A stretch of DNA of 62,801 nt, from contig CAJUDW010000014.1 in NCBI GenBank assembly GCA_910584995.1, forward strand, positions 1 to 62,801. Direction: 5' to 3'. The notes below the pieces were generated by a model. The model was not told the DNA's origin. It searched no databases and saw nothing but the letters and a program-made list of their open reading frames with translations. The position numbers and the translations under genes were made by a program. Source of the stretch: an uncultured Oscillibacter sp. (lineage in GTDB: Bacteria > Bacillota > Clostridia > Oscillospirales > Oscillospiraceae). This document shows, one piece after another, positions 50,842 through 59,522 of the stretch (the first letter of the stretch is position 1; each line of letters begins with the position of its first letter).

Positions 50842-53679
50842 GTGGAGAGCGGAAAAAGAGAACAGCAGCCGCGCCCCAGCCATCCCCCCCAGAAAAAGCG
50901 GAGGCGGAGGCGGGTGTCGGTGCTGGGGATTATCGGCCGGATCCTGCTGGCGATTTTTACCCTGGCCCTGATCGGCGTGCTGTCCCTGGCGATTTTCTTC
51001 AAGATTTTCATGCAGTATATTGATACCTCGGTGCGCCCCAACCTGGCGGTGACCATGAGCGATTTCGCCCTGGACGAGAGTTCCATCATCTATTACTACG
51101 ATGAGGCTGCGGCGGAAAACGGCGGCTGGGTGGAGTACAACGTGGTCCACGGCGCGGAAAACCGCATCATCGTGGAGTTTAAAGATTTGCCGGACGCCAT
51201 GTGGCAGGCGGCGGTGGCCATTGAGGATCACCGTTTCTTCCAGCATGAGGGCGTGGACTGGCTGCGGACTCTCTCCGCCGTAAAAAGTTTCCTCACCGGC
51301 GATAACACTTTCGGTGCCTCCACCATTACCCAGCAGGTGCTCCGCAACATCACACAGGACAAGGAAGTCACCATCAACCGCAAACTCCGGGAGATTTTCC
51401 GGGCCCTGGAATTTGAAAAGAGCGTCACCAAGCAGAAAATCCTGGAACAGTATCTGAACACCATTTATCTGGGCGCGGGCTGCGCCGGCGTCCAGACCGC
51501 CGCCCAGTACTATTTCGGCAAGGACGTGTGGGATCTGTCGGTGGCGGAGTGCGCCAGCATTATCGCCATCACCAACAACCCCTCCCTGTTCGGCCCCATG
51601 TCCACCATCACCATCACCCGGAAAGACGGCTCCACCTGGACCCCCCGGGAGTACAACAAATACCGCCAGGAATTGATCCTGGACCGGATGTCTGACGAAG
51701 ACGTCATCAATCCGGATACCGGAAAGCCCTACCTCACCAAAGCCCAGGCGGAGGCTGCCAAGGCGGAGGTCCTCCACTTTACCGACGGCTCCGTGGAGGC
51801 GGAGACCATTGAGGCAGAGGCCGCCGCGGAAGCCGCGGCAAAATCCCATTCCGCCATTGACAACTGGTTCGTGGAACAGGTGAAAAACGACGTAGCCAGC
51901 GACCTGATGGTCAAGTACGACGTAGGCCTTGACTATGCCCTCAGCATGATCAATAAAAACGGCTACAAGATCTACGCCACCGTAGATCCCCGTATCCAGG
52001 CCCTGGCGGAGTCCATTTACGAGGATCGCAGCAACCTGGACGTGACCTCCTCCAACGGGCAGCCCATCCAGTCCGGCATCACCATTGTGGAGAACACCAC
52101 CGGCAATGTGGTGGCTATGGTGGGCGCCATCGGGCCCAAGGAGGGCAACCGCCTCTCCAACTTCGCCACCATGAAAAAGCAGGTGGGCTCCTCCATCAAG
52201 CCCCTCACCTGCTACGCCCCGGCCCTGGAGGCAGGCGTCATCACCCCCGGCTCCGTCTTTGACAACTATCCTGTCATGGATCTGGAGGGCAGCCCCTGGC
52301 CGAAAAACTCCCCCAACGAATACACCGGCTTTACCACCGTGCGGGAGGGCGTCCGCCGGTCCTGGAACACCATTGCCGTCCAGACCCTGCAAAAGCTAGG
52401 CCTTGCGGAGTCTTACGCCTTCGCCACAGACAGGCTCAACCTGGATCTGGTGGCTGCGGATATGGCCCTGAGCCCCCTGGGCATGGGCGGCCTCACCTAC
52501 GGCCTCAGCACCGAGGAGATGGCGGCAGCCTTTGCGGCCTTTGCCAACGGCGGCATTTACAACGCCCCCCGCACCTATCTCCGGGTGGAGGACGCCAACG
52601 GCAACGTCATTCTGGAAAAGGACAGCGAAACCCAGGTGGCCATGAAGGACACCACCGCCTACCTCATCACGGACATGCTCCTGGAGGCGGTGAACTCCGG
52701 CACCGGCAAGCCCGCCCGCATCTCCGGCATGAATGTGGCGGGAAAAACCGGCACCACCAACGACAACTATATCCGCTATTTCGCCGGATACACCCCCTAT
52801 TACACGGCAGCTGTCTGGACTGGCTTCGAGCGGAACGCCATCATCAAATACTCCGGCAACCCGGCGGTAGACATGTGGAAAAAGGTCATGGAAAAAGTCC
52901 ACGAGGGTATGGAGAACAAGCCCTTTGAAAAGCCTGCCGCCGGCCTCACCACCGTGGAGGTCTGCCTGGACAGCGGCCTCCGCTGCACCGATGCCTGCCG
53001 CGCGGATATCCGGGGCAGCCGCGCCAAATCCTTTACCGCGGCCTCTGGCACCGCCCCCACGGAGGAGTGCACCCTCCACACCATGGTGGGCTACTGCTCC
53101 GAGGGCCAATGCCTGGCCGGGGAATTCTGCCCGGAGACTTCCGTGAACCAGGTGGGTGTGCTGAACTATGAGCGCGTGGACTACGGCCCCAAAATCTCCG
53201 CCGCCGACGATGCCTACCTCCTGATTAACATGGAGAAGGCCGTGGCGCCTACGGAGGAGAGCCCCGGCGGCTGTCCCGTCCACGGGGAGGGCTTTATCCC
53301 GCCGGTAACAGGGGATCCGGAAAATCCGGACCTTCCCATACCGGAATACCCCGAGTTCCTGCCCCCCGATGAGCCCACCACCGGCGATCCCTCCACACCT
53401 TCGGAGCCCACAAACCCCACGAACCCGACGAATCCTACGAACCCGACAAACCCGACGAACCCATCCAATCCCGGAACCGGCGGCGATCAGCCCATCGTCA
53501 CGCCTGAAGAGCCGGATGAACCCGCTTCCGCGAATCCTCCGGATTCCGGTTCCACGCCAACGAACCCGCCGGCCGTCAATCCCCCGGACACTTCCAATCC
53601 CCCGGACACTTCCAATCCCCCGGCCTCCACCGATCCCGGTGACAACATGTGGGGGATGCTGGAAACGCCGCCGGAATAA
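50842..53679 (+). CDS. Class A penicillin-binding protein (transglycosylase/transpeptidase)
   Basis: 945 aa, polymerises and crosslinks peptidoglycan. Basic tail (KKRRRRRR), one membrane helix (about 28-52), GT51 domain with the EDHRFFQHEG motif (catalytic Glu128) and TITQQVLRN, then a transpeptidase with Ser450-x-x-Lys453 (GSSIKP), SWN and KTGTT (Lys635). After this a cysteine-rich segment (about 710-775: seven or eight Cys) and a Pro/Thr/Asn tail with TNP repeated, then NPPDTS repeats. The start is GTG, nine bases or so after AAAGGAGG. Probably the main PBP1 of this organism. Followed by a strong terminator. Confidence 0.95.
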   Translation: MESGKREQQPRPSHPPQKKRRRRRVSVLGIIGRILLAIFTLALIGVLSLAIFFKIFMQYIDTSVRPNLAVTMSDFALDESSIIYYYDEAAAENGGWVEYNVVHGAENRIIVEFKDLPDAMWQAAVAIEDHRFFQHEGVDWLRTLSAVKSFLTGDNTFGASTITQQVLRNITQDKEVTINRKLREIFRALEFEKSVTKQKILEQYLNTIYLGAGCAGVQTAAQYYFGKDVWDLSVAECASIIAITNNPSLFGPMSTITITRKDGSTWTPREYNKYRQELILDRMSDEDVINPDTGKPYLTKAQAEAAKAEVLHFTDGSVEAETIEAEAAAEAAAKSHSAIDNWFVEQVKNDVASDLMVKYDVGLDYALSMINKNGYKIYATVDPRIQALAESIYEDRSNLDVTSSNGQPIQSGITIVENTTGNVVAMVGAIGPKEGNRLSNFATMKKQVGSSIKPLTCYAPALEAGVITPGSVFDNYPVMDLEGSPWPKNSPNEYTGFTTVREGVRRSWNTIAVQTLQKLGLAESYAFATDRLNLDLVAADMALSPLGMGGLTYGLSTEEMAAAFAAFANGGIYNAPRTYLRVEDANGNVILEKDSETQVAMKDTTAYLITDMLLEAVNSGTGKPARISGMNVAGKTGTTNDNYIRYFAGYTPYYTAAVWTGFERNAIIKYSGNPAVDMWKKVMEKVHEGMENKPFEKPAAGLTTVEVCLDSGLRCTDACRADIRGSRAKSFTAASGTAPTEECTLHTMVGYCSEGQCLAGEFCPETSVNQVGVLNYERVDYGPKISAADDAYLLINMEKAVAPTEESPGGCPVHGEGFIPPVTGDPENPDLPIPEYPEFLPPDEPTTGDPSTPSEPTNPTNPTNPTNPTNPTNPSNPGTGGDQPIVTPEEPDEPASANPPDSGSTPTNPPAVNPPDTSNPPDTSNPPASTDPGDNMWGMLETPPE

Positions 53680-53695
53680 ACCTCCCCGCACAGAA

Positions 53696-53728
53696 CCCCG
53701 CCGCCCCGGAAAATCCGGGACGGCGGGG
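53696..53728 (+). terminator. Terminator of the PBP gene
   Basis: CCCCGCCG pairs with CGGCGGGG and CCCGGA with TCCGGG across small mismatches; TTTTTGCCTTTT follows. The next gene (SOD) is convergent. Confidence 0.85.
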
Positions 53729-53741
53729 TTTTTGCCTTTTC

Positions 53742-54386
53742 TTACGGGTTGGGATAGTGCGGGCGGCTGCCCGCGGCCTTTTCATAGGCCTGGGAGATTG
53801 TGGGCCAGTCCACCAGACGCCACCAGGCCTCGAAATAATCCGCCCGGCGGTTCTGATAGGGGAGGTAATAAGCGTGCTCCCACACGTCGCAGGCCAGCAG
53901 GGGCGTCAGGGGCAGAGGTGTGTCCTGGTTGGGCGTCTTGCGGACGGAAAGCCGTCCCTGATCGTCGCTGGCCAGCCAGGCCCATCCGGAGCCGAACTGC
54001 CCCAGAGCGGCTTCCTTCATGGCCCGCTTCAGTTCCTGAAGGTCGCCGAAATCCCGGTCAATGGCCCCCTGCAAAGCGGCGCCGGGGGCGGTGACGGGGG
54101 TGCTGTGGAGGGTCTTGAAGTAGAGATCGTGGTTGTAGACGCCTCCGGCGTTGTTGCGGACACCCTGGCGGATGTCCTCCGGCAGTTCCGGCCAATCCTG
54201 CACCAGCTTCTCCAAAGGCCAGTCCTGATAGGCCGGGTATTTGGCCAGCAGTTCGTTCAGTTTATCCACATATGTGGCAAAGTGCTTGTCGTGATGGAAA
54301 TGCATGGTCTTTTCGTCCAGTTCCGGCAAAAGCGCGTCATAGGCGAAGGGCAGGGGCGGCAGGGTAAAGGGATAGTGGGATTCCAT
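53742..54386 (-). CDS. sodA: Superoxide dismutase, Fe/Mn type
   Basis: 214 aa. Metal ligands can be placed: His in MHFHHDKHFATYV, His in GGVYNHDLYF, and Asp/His in CDVWEHAYYLPYQNRRADYF. Protects against superoxide; common but not universal in gut Clostridia. The ATG at 54386 is used rather than the TTG six bases upstream; GGACG is the ribosome site. Metal preference cannot be decided; the typical NNGGGHANH block reads NNAGGVYNH. Confidence 0.92.
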   Translation of the reverse strand: MESHYPFTLPPLPFAYDALLPELDEKTMHFHHDKHFATYVDKLNELLAKYPAYQDWPLEKLVQDWPELPEDIRQGVRNNAGGVYNHDLYFKTLHSTPVTAPGAALQGAIDRDFGDLQELKRAMKEAALGQFGSGWAWLASDDQGRLSVRKTPNQDTPLPLTPLLACDVWEHAYYLPYQNRRADYFEAWWRLVDWPTISQAYEKAAGSRPHYPNP

Positions 54387-54498
54387 AGTCAATTCGTCCT
54401 TTCCGGTAAAATCTGCCCCTAGTATATGCGGAAATCCCCGAAATTATGGGCCGGCAAAAAGCAGCCGGCGGCGCAGAATACGCCGCCGGCCATGTTTC

Positions 54499-57450
54499 TC
54501 AGCCAAGCAGATAGCGGTATTTGGTTAGCACTGTCAGGATAAACACCTCCATCTCCGCCGGAAGCTGGTTTTCCTGTTCCAAATCTGCCTCAAAGACTTT
54601 GCCGTCCAGGCGCACCAGCACCCGGCTCTCCCCAAGAGGCAGGAAACCCTGGTTCCGTCCGCTTTCGTCAAACCCCTCCCGGTTCAGGAACAGGGTAAAT
54701 TTATCCCGGTAAGGGGCGCTGTCGTAGGGGCAGAAAACGGCGCAGTTGCCGCACTCATTGCACATCCGATCCACATGGAGAATCTCATGCCGCCCGTCCG
54801 GCAGTTCGATCACCACGTTGGCCCGGTTAGGGCACACATCAGCGCAGACCTGGCACACCACATTGCAGGCCAGGCACCGATCTCCCTCCCGCTTGGCGGA
54901 CTCGCAGAGGATGCCCTTCCTGGCAATGGCCGCCTCCCGGGAGGTCTTGGCGGAAGCCGGGATGTCATAACGATAGGCGGAACCGATGACGGCGTCCGCA
55001 AAATACCGGGCGTCGGCAATGCCCTCCACCACCGTGGCAGGGCCCCGCATGGCGTCGCCTCCGGCGTAGACGCCGGGGATGTTGGTGGAAAAATCCGGGA
55101 TACCCTTACCGTCCACCTCAATGCCGTTGGCGGTAAAGAGATCGCTGTCCACCCGCTCGCCTACGGCGGAAACCACCGTGTCACAGGGGATTTCCACCAT
55201 CTCACCGGTCTCCACTGGAGCCCGCCGCCCGGAGGCGTCCGGGGCGCCCAGCTTCATCTTTTTGCAGACCAGTTTCCCCTCCTTCTGCTCCACGGGAGCC
55301 GCCAGTTCCAGGAACTGCACGCCGTCGGCCATAGCCAGTTCCAGTTCCTCCGGATCGGCGGGCATATACTTCCGGGTCCTGCGGTAGACCAGGGTAGAGG
55401 AGGCCGCCCCCGCCCGGAGGGCCGCCCGGGCGGCGTCCATGGCGGTGTTGCCGCCGCCCACCACCGCCACATGGCCCAGGGGCACGTCCTTTCCGGCCTT
55501 CAAATCCCGCAGCCAGCCGATGACCGGGGCCACATTGCCGGGGATATCCAGCCGCCCGGCCTTCCACGCGCCTACGGCGAAGAGGATGTGGGTATAGCCC
55601 TGGGCTTTCAGTTCCGCCACGGAGGGGGCCTCTGTGTTCAGCTTCACCTCCGCGCCCATTTTCATCACCAGCGCCGCGTCCTTGTCAATGGCCTCCTGGG
55701 AAATTCGGAAAGCGGGGATCACCTGCCGGACGATGCCGCCCAGCCTGTCGGATTTTTCAAAAATGGTTACGGGAATCCCGGCCCGGCCCAGGAAGTAGGC
55801 CGCCGCCATACCCGTGGGCCCGCCGCCGATGACAGCCGCCCTCACGGAGGTATTGGCGGGGACTGGCGGGGCCAGGGAGGCCATCAGATCATCGTAGCCT
55901 TTCTCCGCGGCCACCAGCTTCGTCTCCCGGATCTGGACGGAGCGGTCATAGAAATTCCGGGTGCATTTGGTCTGGCAGCGGTGGGCGCAGATGGTGCCGG
56001 TGATAAAGGGCAGGGGGTTCTTCTCCGTAATCAACTGCAAGGCGGAGAGGTACTTCCCTTTCCGGCAGAGTTCAATATACTCCGGGATGTCCTGCTGGAT
56101 GGGGCAGCCGCCCTTGCAGGGCGCTGTGAAGCAGTCCAGCAGAGGGACCTTCTCATAAAGCTTCCGCCGGGGCAGGGGCTTGACGGATTTCACGTGGTAC
56201 TTGTCGGACTGTGCCGCCTGGGCTAGGGCCCGGACGCCGCCCACGTCCACGCCGGTAAAGGGCTCGAAGGCCATGGCGTCCAGCTTGTCCCCGATCTGGG
56301 TAAACCGCTGGTATCCGCCGGGCTTCAACTCCGTGGTGGCCATGGTAATGGGCCAGATGTGGCAGGCGAAGAGTTTTTCAATATTGAAGGCATCCGCGCC
56401 TCCGGCGTAGGAGAGCCGGAGCCTGCCGCCGAATTCCTCCGCAAACATGGCCGCCATGGCGGTAGTCAGGGGGAAGAGGGCCTTTCCGGCCATGTACATC
56501 TCCTCGCTGGGCAGCTCCCCGGCCTTTACGTCCACCGGGAAGGTGTTGGAAAGCTTGAGGCCGAATTCCAGCCCCCGCTCCCCCGCCAAGGCGGAGAGGC
56601 GGCGGAACATGGGGACCGCGTCCACATACTGGAGATCCTCGTTGAAGTGGTGATCGTCGAAGGCCACGTAATCATAGCCCATGCCGTCCAGGATGGACCG
56701 GGCCTTCTCATATCCCAGGATGGTGGGATTGCATTTGACGAAGGTATGGAGGCCCTTTTCCGCAATGAGATAGGAGGCGATCCGCTCGATCTCGTCCGGC
56801 GGGCAGCCGTGGAGGGTGGATACCGTGACGCTGCCGGAAACCCGGGGGCTGATGCTGTCGATAAAAGCGGCCTCCCCGGGGAAGAACTCCTTCAAGACCC
56901 GGATGCACTCCCGGAAAATGGAGGTTTCAGAGGCGTCCTTCATGCTATTGAGGAAAGTATCCACCTTTTCCCCCCGGATTCCCTCCAGATCATAGCCCAC
57001 GGACATGTTGAATACAAAGCCCTCCGGGTCTCCCAGGCCGTATACCCGGGCCATGATCTTGCAGGCGCACCAGGCCTTCACGTACTCCTCAAAGGCCTGG
57101 GGAACATACAGTTCCGTGGACCACTCGCAGTTATAGCACTCGTCCTCCGCCAGGATGCAGGGGCGGTTCACGCAGGCAGAGAGTTCTGCGCCGTCCATCT
57201 TTTGGACGGTTTTCAGTTCGAAGAACCGGGCCCCGGCGAAATAGGCGGCGATGATATTCTGGGCCAGCTGGGTGTTGGGTCCGGCGGCCGGGCCGAAGGG
57301 GGTCTCGATTTTCTCCCCAAAGATAGGCAGGGCCTTCACGCCCGCCCGGTAGGGGCGGTGGACGCCGAAGGCAGAGCCTTCGGCCCGGTATTCGGCTGTC
57401 AGCCAGGTCATCAGTTCCCGGAAGGGAATGGGGGTCATCAGTTCAGACAT
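54499..57450 (-). CDS. ygfK: YgfK, FAD/Fe-S oxidoreductase of purine catabolism
   Basis: 983 aa, like E. coli YgfK (often called putative selenate reductase subunit). N-terminal dihydropyrimidine-dehydrogenase-like barrel (TPFGPAAGPNTQLAQN, FELKTVQ, STLHGCPPDEIE), a glutamate-synthase small-subunit-like region with GGGPTGMAAAYFLGRAGIP (FAD) and GGGNTAMDAA (NAD), and two Fe-S sites near the end (CLACNVVCQVCADVCP; CNECGNCAVFCP). YgfK is part of gut urate/purine breakdown clusters and is thought to pass electrons to a ring reduction. ATG at 57450 behind AAGGAGG. Lies downstream of ssnA. Confidence 0.93.
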   Translation of the reverse strand: MSELMTPIPFRELMTWLTAEYRAEGSAFGVHRPYRAGVKALPIFGEKIETPFGPAAGPNTQLAQNIIAAYFAGARFFELKTVQKMDGAELSACVNRPCILAEDECYNCEWSTELYVPQAFEEYVKAWCACKIMARVYGLGDPEGFVFNMSVGYDLEGIRGEKVDTFLNSMKDASETSIFRECIRVLKEFFPGEAAFIDSISPRVSGSVTVSTLHGCPPDEIERIASYLIAEKGLHTFVKCNPTILGYEKARSILDGMGYDYVAFDDHHFNEDLQYVDAVPMFRRLSALAGERGLEFGLKLSNTFPVDVKAGELPSEEMYMAGKALFPLTTAMAAMFAEEFGGRLRLSYAGGADAFNIEKLFACHIWPITMATTELKPGGYQRFTQIGDKLDAMAFEPFTGVDVGGVRALAQAAQSDKYHVKSVKPLPRRKLYEKVPLLDCFTAPCKGGCPIQQDIPEYIELCRKGKYLSALQLITEKNPLPFITGTICAHRCQTKCTRNFYDRSVQIRETKLVAAEKGYDDLMASLAPPVPANTSVRAAVIGGGPTGMAAAYFLGRAGIPVTIFEKSDRLGGIVRQVIPAFRISQEAIDKDAALVMKMGAEVKLNTEAPSVAELKAQGYTHILFAVGAWKAGRLDIPGNVAPVIGWLRDLKAGKDVPLGHVAVVGGGNTAMDAARAALRAGAASSTLVYRRTRKYMPADPEELELAMADGVQFLELAAPVEQKEGKLVCKKMKLGAPDASGRRAPVETGEMVEIPCDTVVSAVGERVDSDLFTANGIEVDGKGIPDFSTNIPGVYAGGDAMRGPATVVEGIADARYFADAVIGSAYRYDIPASAKTSREAAIARKGILCESAKREGDRCLACNVVCQVCADVCPNRANVVIELPDGRHEILHVDRMCNECGNCAVFCPYDSAPYRDKFTLFLNREGFDESGRNQGFLPLGESRVLVRLDGKVFEADLEQENQLPAEMEVFILTVLTKYRYLLG

Positions 57451-57901
57451 AGGATCCTCCTTATTTTGTCCCTTGTGGGCCAGGCGGCCCGGGCAGGGAT
57501 TTTTTACATGGTTTTTTCCATAAGCTATACTGCTCTCCGGTTGTTTCGTCAGCCGGGCATTTCCCGTCCCCCCCCCCTTTTCTGCGCCCGGAAAAAGAGG
57601 GAACCAGAGGCTTTCCCGCCGCTTCGCATCCCACCTTGGTGCGCCGTGCACGGCGGAAGGGGGAAAATACGCCGGCCCGAAAGGCTTGCCCGTTCCGGGC
57701 AATGGCAGGGGCCCGCCTTCGCGCAGTAGGGTTGTGGGAATCGGCCTGCGGCTCTGCGCACCGCTTCCTTTCCGGGACTGCGTTCCCGCGAAATGGGTTT
57801 TTCCTCCCGCCTGAATTGGCGGGCGTTGATGCCCTCCCCTTCTGTTTGCGCCGCCGGGTCCTGGCGGTTATGGGGGAGATTCTGTGTCCTTGGGTATTTG
57901 C
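57451..57901. other. 450-base gap between ssnA and ygfK
   Basis: No gene that I can support. Contains a run of ten C (57568-57577) and GC-rich sequence; CAATGGCAGGGGC at 57700 is also found near 31783, so parts may be dispersed repeats. It separates two genes that by function should be one transcript. Confidence 0.5.
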
Positions 57902-59245
57902 TCAATATTCCCGGTGGTTTAACTCACCCCAAAGCTTTTTGGAGACCTCCAGGATTTTCGCGTTTACCGCCTCTTCGTCAATTCCTGTCAGGACACGATC
58001 CTTCATTAAAATCTTTCCGTTGATCATGGTGGTCTGGCACTGGCGGCCCGTCATGCCGAACAGCATGTGGCCGTCGATGTTCTCTCCGCCGAAGGGGGTG
58101 AAGGGCTTGTAATCCATGACGATCACGTCTGCCGCCGCCCCTTCCTTCAGCACACCCATTTCCGGGAACCCGCACCGGGCCGCCATTTTGGCGTTGTTCT
58201 TGAACAGCATATCCGTTACCTCGCACCAACCTACACCTGGCAGGCACGCGTTATGCCGCTGGATAGCCAACGCCGCCTTCAAAGACTCCAGCATGTCGTT
58301 GGTATAGGCGTCCGTGCCGAGGCCCACCAGGATTCCCTTCTTGATCAATTGCAGAACCGGGGAACAGCCTACGGCGTTGCCCATGTTGCTCTCCGGGTTA
58401 TTGACGCACATGGTATCCGTGGCCTTGATGATATCCATCTCCGCGGTATTCACGTGGATACAGTGGCCCAATATGGTCTTGGGGCCCAGGATCCCGTGGT
58501 CCTGGAGCCTCTGCACCGGACGCCGCCCGTAGTTTTGCAGAGAATCGTACACGTCGTTCATGCCCTCTGACACGTGGATGTGATAGCCCACCCTTCCGCC
58601 GTTGGCCTCCGCCATGCGGTCAAAGGTTTTGTCCGAAATCGTGAACAGGGCGTGGCCGCCGAACATGGCTTTCAGCATATCGCCAGGATTCTTTTCGCAA
58701 TAATCAATGAAGTCCTTGTTCTCCTGCACGGACTGCAGGGACTTCTCCTCCCCGTCCCGGTCGCTGACCTCGTAGCACAGGCAGGCCCGCATCCCCATGC
58801 CCCGCGTCACCTCCGCAACCTCCATCAGGGATCCGGGGATTTCGCAGAAGGAGGCGTGGTGGTCGAAAATCGTGGTGACGCCCTGCTTGATGCAGTCCAT
58901 GACCAGCGCCTGGGCAGAAGCCCTGGTAGCCGCCAGATCCAGATGCCGGTCAATATACCACCACTGCCCGTCCAGCACCTCATAGAAATTGGTGGGGCTG
59001 TAGCCGTCGATGGCAAGGCCCCGGGCCAGCGCGGAATAGATGTGCGTATGGGCATTGATAAGCCCCGGCATAATGACGCCGCCCTTTGCGTCCACAAATT
59101 CCGCCTGGTGGTATTTGGCCTTCAGGGCGGCGGTTTCGCCTACCTCCAGAATCTTACCGCCCTCCGCAGCCACGCCGCCGTCGGGATAATAACCAACGCC
59201 TCCGGCGTCCCGTGTAATGACTTTTCCGTTTGCCAGCAAAATCAT
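57902..59245 (-). CDS. ssnA: SsnA-type aminohydrolase
   Basis: 447 aa amidohydrolase-superfamily enzyme. Metal site: NAHTHIYSALARG (HxH), YHIHVSEG, LGHCIHV, and the catalytic Asp in LGTDAYTNDM. SsnA belongs with ygfK, dpaL and xdh genes in anaerobic urate/purine degradation and is believed to open or deaminate a purine-derived ring. ATG at 59245 with AAGGAGG. It is controlled by a leader that looks like a riboswitch and a promoter with an operator-like palindrome. Confidence 0.93.
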   Translation of the reverse strand: MILLANGKVITRDAGGVGYYPDGGVAAEGGKILEVGETAALKAKYHQAEFVDAKGGVIMPGLINAHTHIYSALARGLAIDGYSPTNFYEVLDGQWWYIDRHLDLAATRASAQALVMDCIKQGVTTIFDHHASFCEIPGSLMEVAEVTRGMGMRACLCYEVSDRDGEEKSLQSVQENKDFIDYCEKNPGDMLKAMFGGHALFTISDKTFDRMAEANGGRVGYHIHVSEGMNDVYDSLQNYGRRPVQRLQDHGILGPKTILGHCIHVNTAEMDIIKATDTMCVNNPESNMGNAVGCSPVLQLIKKGILVGLGTDAYTNDMLESLKAALAIQRHNACLPGVGWCEVTDMLFKNNAKMAARCGFPEMGVLKEGAAADVIVMDYKPFTPFGGENIDGHMLFGMTGRQCQTTMINGKILMKDRVLTGIDEEAVNAKILEVSKKLWGELNHREY

Positions 59246-59286
59246 GGGAAAACCTCCTTATATGGTTCTTTTGTCCTGTCCCGGGT

Positions 59287-59324
59287 AAAAAGAAAAAGTG
59301 TTCCAAACCAAAGGTTTGAAACAC
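59287..59324 (-). terminator. Terminator inside the ssnA leader
   Basis: On the minus strand GTGTT-T-CAAACC pairs with GGTTTG-G-AACAC (59298-59324, loop TTT), followed by TTTTTCTTTTT (59287-59297). An intrinsic terminator 42 bases before the ssnA start codon, so transcription must pass it for ssnA to be made. Confidence 0.85.
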
Positions 59325-59385
59325 CGCGGATAGGTGTCAGCCCGTGCGCAAAGCACTCCCTTACAGCTATCCTCTGGAATTGTAC
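59298..59385 (-). promoter_or_regulatory. Candidate riboswitch (ssnA leader)
   Basis: Aptamer-like part: helix GGATAG/CTATCC (59367-59372/59328-59333), extended by TGT/ACA, internal loops AAGGGA and GGGCTG, and an inner GTGC/GCAC hairpin (59353-59356/59344-59347). ACACC (59333-59337) can instead pair with GGTGT (59321-59325), taking both the aptamer's 3' strand and the terminator's 5' arm: a textbook switch. Location before ssnA suggests a purine such as xanthine, urate or guanine as ligand, but I match no named class. Confidence 0.6.
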
Positions 59386-59400
59386 ACTTGTATTGTACAA
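59380..59400. promoter_or_regulatory. Operator-like palindrome
   Basis: TTGTACA, seven bases, TGTACAA: a perfect dyad overlapping the -10 box of the ssnA promoter. Likely protein-binding site, in addition to the RNA control. Confidence 0.5.
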
Positions 59401-59420
59401 GATAGTCTGTTAAAATGCAA
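59392..59420 (-). promoter_or_regulatory. Promoter of ssnA
   Basis: Minus strand TTGCAT (59415-59420), 17 bases, TACAAT (59392-59397). Transcription would begin near 59385. Confidence 0.7.
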
Positions 59421-59522
59421 GCAGATACAGCTAGAAAAAAAGACGGAATTTTTGTGTAATCTGCCATAGATTGCCGGAACTTTTTTGGATAATTTCCGTC
59501 TAATACTACAGAGGTGATGGAT

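Noticed and set aside
53403..53466. Tandem repeat as a CRISPR or minisatellite
   Set aside because: It lies in frame inside the PBP gene and codes for a Thr-Asn-Pro linker; units are 9 bases.
57636..58112. Small gene between ygfK and ssnA
   Set aside because: No ribosome site, Arg/Pro/Gly-rich product typical of non-coding G+C-rich sequence, and it runs into ssnA on the other strand.
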